Assembly (NCBI RefSeq): GCF_002770725.1
Contig: NZ_NQVN01000035.1
Location: forward strand, 1-34,395
Origin: Pleomorphomonas carboxyditropha
GTDB lineage: Bacteria; Pseudomonadota; Alphaproteobacteria; Rhizobiales; Pleomorphomonadaceae
Direction: 5' to 3'
DNA length: 34,395 nucleotides
In this document: positions 30,739 through 34,395 of the stretch, piece after piece
Position numbering within the stretch: position 1 is the stretch's first letter
How the letters are laid out: each line of letters starts with the position of its first letter
Translations under genes and position numbers: made by a program
The notes under the pieces: generated by a model
What the model was told of the DNA's origin: nothing
Database searches by the model: none
What the model saw: the letters and a program-made list of their open reading frames with translations, nothing else

Positions 30739-30930
30739 CAGATCTGGGAGATCTGTGGATTGGCGTGGAACGAGGGATGCCGGTCGTCTTTTTTGCAAGG
30801 CTTTCCTTGCGTAATAGCAGGGTCAAATCTCAGCCGACAATGAATGTCGGCCTCGTAGGTTGCGCGCCCCCGCAACCAAATCGAACCGAAGACCCCAGCA
30901 AAATCAAAGATTTGCTGGGGTCTTGTTTTA
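30739..30930 (+). terminator. Stem-loop array ending in an intrinsic terminator, with a tRNA 3'-end-like piece
   Basis: Perfect stems follow one another: CAGATCT/AGATCTG at 30739-30755, GCAAGG/CCTTGC at 30795-30810, GCCGACA/TGTCGGC at 30833-30851 and GGTTGCG/CGCAACC at 30858-30877. Then comes a long stem at 30891-30922 (GACCCCAGCAAAATC against GATTTGCTGGGGTC) followed by TTGTTTTA, a convincing rightward terminator. Just before it, TCGTAGGTT (30853-30861) and CCCCCGCAACCA (30867-30878) resemble the T-arm and CCA-containing acceptor end of an alphaproteobacterial tRNA-fMet, lacking a few bases. No 5' half of a tRNA is found. No protein gene is supported between 30720 and 31160. Confidence 0.65.
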
Positions 30931-31022
30931 TAACGATTGTCCTGAGCCAAGAAAATCAATTAGTTAGCATCGAACCAATCCATCGCCGCAACGGGTATAT
31001 GAGCGGACGGCCCTGATAGGGC

Positions 31023-31112
31023 CAGTCTGGATCCTCTACCGATCGGACTCCCATAGGGACAAAACCTGGCTATTGGCGTCATTGACGACTGCGCGAGCGG
31101 ACAGTCTGGATC
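31023..31112. repeat. Eleven-base direct repeat
   Basis: CAGTCTGGATC occurs at 31023-31033 and again at 31102-31112, 79 bp apart, in the gene-free stretch between the terminator array and the Crp/Fnr gene. Its origin is unclear; it could be a relic of a small insertion. Confidence 0.45.
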
Positions 31113-31160
31113 AAAGCTCCACTCTTATGCGATGGCAGCATGTCGCGCCGCGAACGCTCC

Positions 31161-31886
31161 CTAATCCCCCAGCACGAAACCGAGTTCGCGGTCGTCGATC
31201 AGCGGGTCGGGGACACACTCTTTCGCCAACCGCTCTGCGTCGTCGATCCAGATGGTCTGGCCGTCGATGCGAATGCCGTGCTTCTCGAGGCTCGCAAGAA
31301 CGCGCGAAAAGGACTCGCGGGTAATGCCGAGTTCCGAGGCGATGAGGTTCTTCTCGTAAGGAAGGACCGCCTTCTCGGGCGTTCCCTGACGCTCCGACAG
31401 CGTCAGCAAATAGCAGCCGATTCGCTGAACCGCCGAGCGTAGCTTGAGATTCTTGATCTGCCTTACCATGCGACGAAACTGGGTGGACAGGCTGCCGATC
31501 AGCGAGTTGGCCAGCGATAGATCGGACGCGACCAGATCGCGGAAGGTGCGGGCCTGAATGAGCAGGAAGGTCGACGGCTCGGGCACCCGGGCGCGCATCA
31601 GGTAGGGTGCTCCGGTGACGACGGCGGCCGGAATGATCAGATCGGGCGGCGACACGACCTCGACCAGAACCTCGCGCCCGCTGGTCGAGCGACCGAACAA
31701 CTGCACCGAACCCGACATGACGACGATCTGGAAATTCGGCGTGTCGCCCTGCTCGAACAGCACGGTGCCGGCCGGCACCGTGTGGAGCATGGTGTTTTCC
31801 ATGATCCGGCGACGGTGGTCATCGGACAGGCCGCATAGGATTGGCAGTTCCTCGGGTGTCGTTACGGCAGGCGACGAACTTTCCAT
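31161..31886 (-). CDS. Crp/Fnr family transcriptional regulator without Fe-S cysteines (NarR/DNR-like)
   Basis: A 241-residue regulator. A cyclic-nucleotide-binding-like sensor domain (about 20-140: VPAGTVLFEQGDTPNFQIVVMSGSVQLFG) is followed by a long dimer helix and a winged helix whose recognition helix has ITRESFSRVLASLEKHG. The Glu-x-x-Ser-Arg pattern matches FNR-type proteins that read TTGAT half-sites. Only three scattered Cys are present, so it lacks the four-Cys oxygen-sensing cluster of FNR and is more like DNR, NnrR or NarR proteins that respond to nitrogen oxides. It diverges from narK with two FNR/DNR-like boxes between. The start ATG 31884-31886 was chosen over an in-frame TTG; no strong ribosome site is seen. 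Confidence 0.9.
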   Translation of the reverse strand: MESSSPAVTTPEELPILCGLSDDHRRRIMENTMLHTVPAGTVLFEQGDTPNFQIVVMSGSVQLFGRSTSGREVLVEVVSPPDLIIPAAVVTGAPYLMRARVPEPSTFLLIQARTFRDLVASDLSLANSLIGSLSTQFRRMVRQIKNLKLRSAVQRIGCYLLTLSERQGTPEKAVLPYEKNLIASELGITRESFSRVLASLEKHGIRIDGQTIWIDDAERLAKECVPDPLIDDRELGFVLGD

Positions 31887-31931
31887 TTTCTGTGCTCTAG
31901 TCCTAAAGGTTGACGGCAATCGCGTTCGTAT

Positions 31932-31967
31932 GTGATGTATATCACGTCAATGGTTGCTCTACATCAA
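31932..31967. promoter_or_regulatory. Two FNR/DNR-like boxes in the crp/fnr-narK gap
   Basis: Box one at 31932-31945 is a perfect dyad, GTGAT-GTAT-ATCAC. Box two at 31954-31967 is TTGCT-CTAC-ATCAA, one base from the TTGAT-N4-ATCAA consensus. They lie between the divergent regulator and narK, so one may serve autoregulation and the other narK activation under low oxygen or nitrogen oxides. Box one also fits a CRP site, TGTGA-N6-TCACG. Confidence 0.75.
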
Positions 31968-32054
31968 CGTCCGGCGCAGCCAGTTCGGCCAAGGTCACGA
32001 CGGGTAGGGCAAACTAGCCCGTCACCTTATTAGCGCCTAGGTCGTCGGAGAACT

Positions 32055-34395
32055 ATGATGAAGGTCGCAGGGCAGGAAGGTGCTGCGCGCGCGCTTGGCA
32101 TGAGCACCGTCGCGTTCACGGTGTGCTTCGCCGTTTGGACAATCTTTGCCATCATCGGCATTCGGCTGCGAGAGGAGCTGCAGCTGTCAGAAGTCCAGTT
32201 CGGACTTCTGGTCGGTACGCCGATCCTCACGGGATCGCTTATCCGCATCGTGCTCGGGATATGGACCGACCTCTACGGCGGCCGGTTGGTGTTCACGCTC
32301 AACATGCTGGCGGCGGCCGCCGCCACATTCCTGCTTGCCTATGCCGACACCTACCCGACCGTTCTTCTTGCGGCCCTCGGCGTCGGCGTCGCCGGCGGTT
32401 CCTTCTCGGTAGGCGTCGCCTACGTTTCGCGCTTTTTCCCGCCCGAGCGGCAGGGCATCGCTCTCGGGGTCTTCGGAGCCGGCAACGTCGGCGCCGCTGT
32501 CACCAAGCTTCTAGCCCCTTTCGTGCTCGTCGCTTTCGGTTGGCAGGCGGTGGCCGAAGTGTGGGCCGTGGCGCTGGCGCTGATGGCAGTCATCTTCTGG
32601 GTCACGACCAAGGATGATCCGGTCATCCGGGAGCGTCGGTTGACCGGCGCCCGTCCAAAGAGCGCGCTCCTGGAGTTGGCACCGCTCCGCAACGTGCAGG
32701 TCTGGCGCTTCTCGCTCTATTATTTCTTCGTTTTCGGCGCCTTCGTGGCCCTGTCGCTGTGGCTGCCGCAGTATCTGGTGCGCGTCTACGATCTCGATAT
32801 CGAAACAGCCGGCGTCATCGCCGCCTGCTTCTCGATCCCGGCCAGCCTGTTCCGCGCCTACGGCGGCCATCTGTCCGATACCTACGGCGCCCGCCGCGTG
32901 CTCTACTGGACTTTCCTCGTCTCGGTCGTCGCCACCTTCGTCCTGTCCTATCCGGCCGCCGACTATGTGATCCACGGCGCCCGTGGCGACATCCGGTTCC
33001 ATCTCGGGATGGGGCTCGTCGGCTTCACGGTGACCGTCTTCGTCCTCGGCTTCTTCATGGCCCTCGGCAAGGCCGCGGTCTACAAGCACATTCCGGTCTA
33101 CTATCCCGCTCACGTCGGCGCGGTCGGCGGTCTCGTCGGCATGATCGGTGGCCTCGGCGGCTTCGTTTTGCCGATCCTGTTCGGCGTGCTGCTCGACCTC
33201 ACCGGCCTCTGGACGTCCTGCTTCATGGCGCTGTTCGTCATCGTCGCGGTGTCGCTCACCTGGATGCATGTCGCCGTCCGCCAGATGGAGCGGGCCGCCG
33301 CCGGTCCCGCGCTCGCCGCGCTGCCGCCGTTCCCCGAAATGCTGGACATGCCCCGACCCATCGTGGCGGCTGCCCCCGGCAAGGCCGTGCTCACCGACTG
33401 GCGGCCCGAGGACAAGACCTTCTGGAACGCGACCGGACGCCGCATCGCCCAGCGGAATCTCTGGCTGTCGATTCCCTCGCTCCTGCTCAGCTTCGCCATC
33501 TGGCAGGTCTGGTCGGTGGTGGTCAGCAAGCTGCCGCTCGTCGGATTCAATCTCACCACCGACCAGCTGTTTTGGCTGGCGGCGCTGCCCGGCCTTTCCG
33601 GGGCGACCTTGCGCATCTTCTATTCCTTCATGGTACCGGTGTTCGGCGGCCGCCTCTGGACGACGCTGACCACCTGGTCGCTGGTCATCCCGGCCGTGGG
33701 CATCGGTTACGCCGTGCAGAACCCCGAGACGCCCTATGCGGTGATGCTCATCCTGGCGCTGTGCTGCGGCTTCGGCGGCGGCAACTTCGCATCCTCCATG
33801 GCCAACATCTCCTTCTTCTTCCCACGGGCGGAGAAGGGCAACGCGCTGGCGCTCAACGCCGGTCTCGGCAATCTCGGCGTTTCCGTCGTTCAATTCGTCG
33901 TTCCGTTGGTCATCACCATGGGGCTGTTCGGCAAGCTCGGCGGCGAGCCGGTCATGGTTGCCGATCCCTCCGGCCCGGCGCCGCTGTGGCTGCAGAACGC
34001 CGGCTTCTTCTTCGTGCCCTTCATCGTCCTGTCCGCCTTCGCCTCATGGTTCGGGATGAACGACATTGCGTCGGCCAAGGCGTCCTTCTCCGAGCAGGCG
34101 GTGATTTTCGAACGTCGGCACAACTGGATCATGTGCTGGCTCTACACGGGCACCTTCGGCTCGTTCATCGGCTATTCCGCCGGCTTCCCGCTGCTCTCCA
34201 AGATGCTGTTCCCCGACGTCAACGCGCTGGCCTACGCCTTCCTCGGCCCGCTCGTCGGCGCACTCGCCCGTTCGGGGACTGGCTGGCTGGCCGACCGGCA
34301 GGGCGGCGCCCGCGTCACCGTCTGGGTGTTCGCGCTGATGATGGCCGGAACGGCCGGCGTCCTCTGGTTCATCGGCATCAAGGATCAGCCGGGGG
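32055..34395 (+). CDS. narK: Two-domain NarK nitrate/nitrite transporter (NarK1-NarK2 fusion), 3' end beyond window
   Basis: The frame is open from ATG 32055 to the window edge, 780 residues so far. It encodes two MFS units. The first (about 1-430) has the substrate Arg in GSLIRIVLGIW (Arg64), a DLYGGR loop and the nitrate signature GVAGGSFSVGVAYVSRFFP near 112-130. The second (from about 455) has LSGATLRIFYSFM and the stricter signature GGGNFASSMANISFFFPRAE near 573-592. Such 24-helix NarK fusions are known from denitrifiers such as Paracoccus, where the NarK1 part is thought to be a proton-nitrate symporter and the NarK2 part a nitrate/nitrite antiporter. A GGAG site precedes the start. Nitrate reductase genes would be expected just to the right. 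Confidence 0.94.
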   Translation, partial: MMKVAGQEGAARALGMSTVAFTVCFAVWTIFAIIGIRLREELQLSEVQFGLLVGTPILTGSLIRIVLGIWTDLYGGRLVFTLNMLAAAAATFLLAYADTYPTVLLAALGVGVAGGSFSVGVAYVSRFFPPERQGIALGVFGAGNVGAAVTKLLAPFVLVAFGWQAVAEVWAVALALMAVIFWVTTKDDPVIRERRLTGARPKSALLELAPLRNVQVWRFSLYYFFVFGAFVALSLWLPQYLVRVYDLDIETAGVIAACFSIPASLFRAYGGHLSDTYGARRVLYWTFLVSVVATFVLSYPAADYVIHGARGDIRFHLGMGLVGFTVTVFVLGFFMALGKAAVYKHIPVYYPAHVGAVGGLVGMIGGLGGFVLPILFGVLLDLTGLWTSCFMALFVIVAVSLTWMHVAVRQMERAAAGPALAALPPFPEMLDMPRPIVAAAPGKAVLTDWRPEDKTFWNATGRRIAQRNLWLSIPSLLLSFAIWQVWSVVVSKLPLVGFNLTTDQLFWLAALPGLSGATLRIFYSFMVPVFGGRLWTTLTTWSLVIPAVGIGYAVQNPETPYAVMLILALCCGFGGGNFASSMANISFFFPRAEKGNALALNAGLGNLGVSVVQFVVPLVITMGLFGKLGGEPVMVADPSGPAPLWLQNAGFFFVPFIVLSAFASWFGMNDIASAKASFSEQAVIFERRHNWIMCWLYTGTFGSFIGYSAGFPLLSKMLFPDVNALAYAFLGPLVGALARSGTGWLADRQGGARVTVWVFALMMAGTAGVLWFIGIKDQPG

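Noticed and set aside
30803-30878. Complete tRNA gene ending in CCCCCGCAACCA
   Set aside because: No matching 5' acceptor strand or anticodon arm is found in the 75 bases upstream, so at most a 3' fragment is present.
21831-30930. CRISPR array or retron-like system
   Set aside because: No regularly spaced repeats, Cas proteins or reverse transcriptase motifs are seen; repeats present are isolated dyads and transposon relics.
30378-30959. 193-codon minus-strand frame over vapC and the stem-loop array
   Set aside because: It is opposite a complete VapC with all catalytic residues and crosses the terminator; no similarity is seen.
32511-33893. 460-codon minus-strand frame opposite narK
   Set aside because: It is antisense to the highly conserved NarK signature regions and is rich in charged residues without any recognisable domain.

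Overview
The window is GC-rich and densely coded. The mix of TRAP uronate transporters, FCD-type GntR regulators, a fused NarK transporter and IS481/IS630/IS256-type remnants suggests an alphaproteobacterium, probably a rhizobial-type (Hyphomicrobiales) species. That placement rests on gene content only, and no genus can be supported.

Positions 1-21730 form a continuous hexuronate and unsaturated-oligouronide utilisation locus in three blocks, each with its own TRAP transporter. Block A (minus strand, 1-4769) is gntR-dctP-dctQ-dctM-yhcH-kduI, with a palindromic candidate operator just upstream of gntR. Block B (5020-12404) has a LacI-family regulator and a GH88 unsaturated glucuronyl hydrolase on the minus strand. 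Divergent from them are a second DctP, a fused DctQM permease and a DUF2264 protein. Block C (12451-21685) has uxaC-uxuB-uxuA-gntR-kdgK on the minus strand and, divergently, a third TRAP operon dctP-dctQ-dctM. Together they suggest this route: TRAP import of uronates or unsaturated oligouronides; cytosolic release of the unsaturated uronyl unit by GH88, possibly with DUF2264; isomerisation by KduI; the UxaC-UxuB-UxuA branch from glucuronate to 2-keto-3-deoxygluconate (KDG); and phosphorylation by KdgK. KduD and the KDPG aldolase are not visible here. No polysaccharide lyase and no exported depolymerase is seen, so the cell may scavenge oligosaccharides.

Positions 21730-31000 look like accessory DNA. 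They hold an unusual XRE-Phd/YefM fusion antitoxin followed by a wrecked PemK/MazF-like toxin, a small XRE regulator, decayed IS481, IS630 and IS256 transposase fragments, an HD-GYP protein, a MarR-controlled cluster of small glyoxalase-fold, GST and DUF1428 proteins, and an intact VapBC pair. The segment ends in a run of stem-loops that includes a possible tRNA 3'-end fragment followed by a good intrinsic terminator, which may be an island junction.

Positions 31161-34395 return to ordinary genes: a Crp/Fnr-family regulator without an iron-sulfur cysteine cluster, diverging from a two-domain NarK nitrate/nitrite transporter that runs off the window. Two FNR/DNR-like boxes lie between them, pointing to denitrification or nitrate respiration control.
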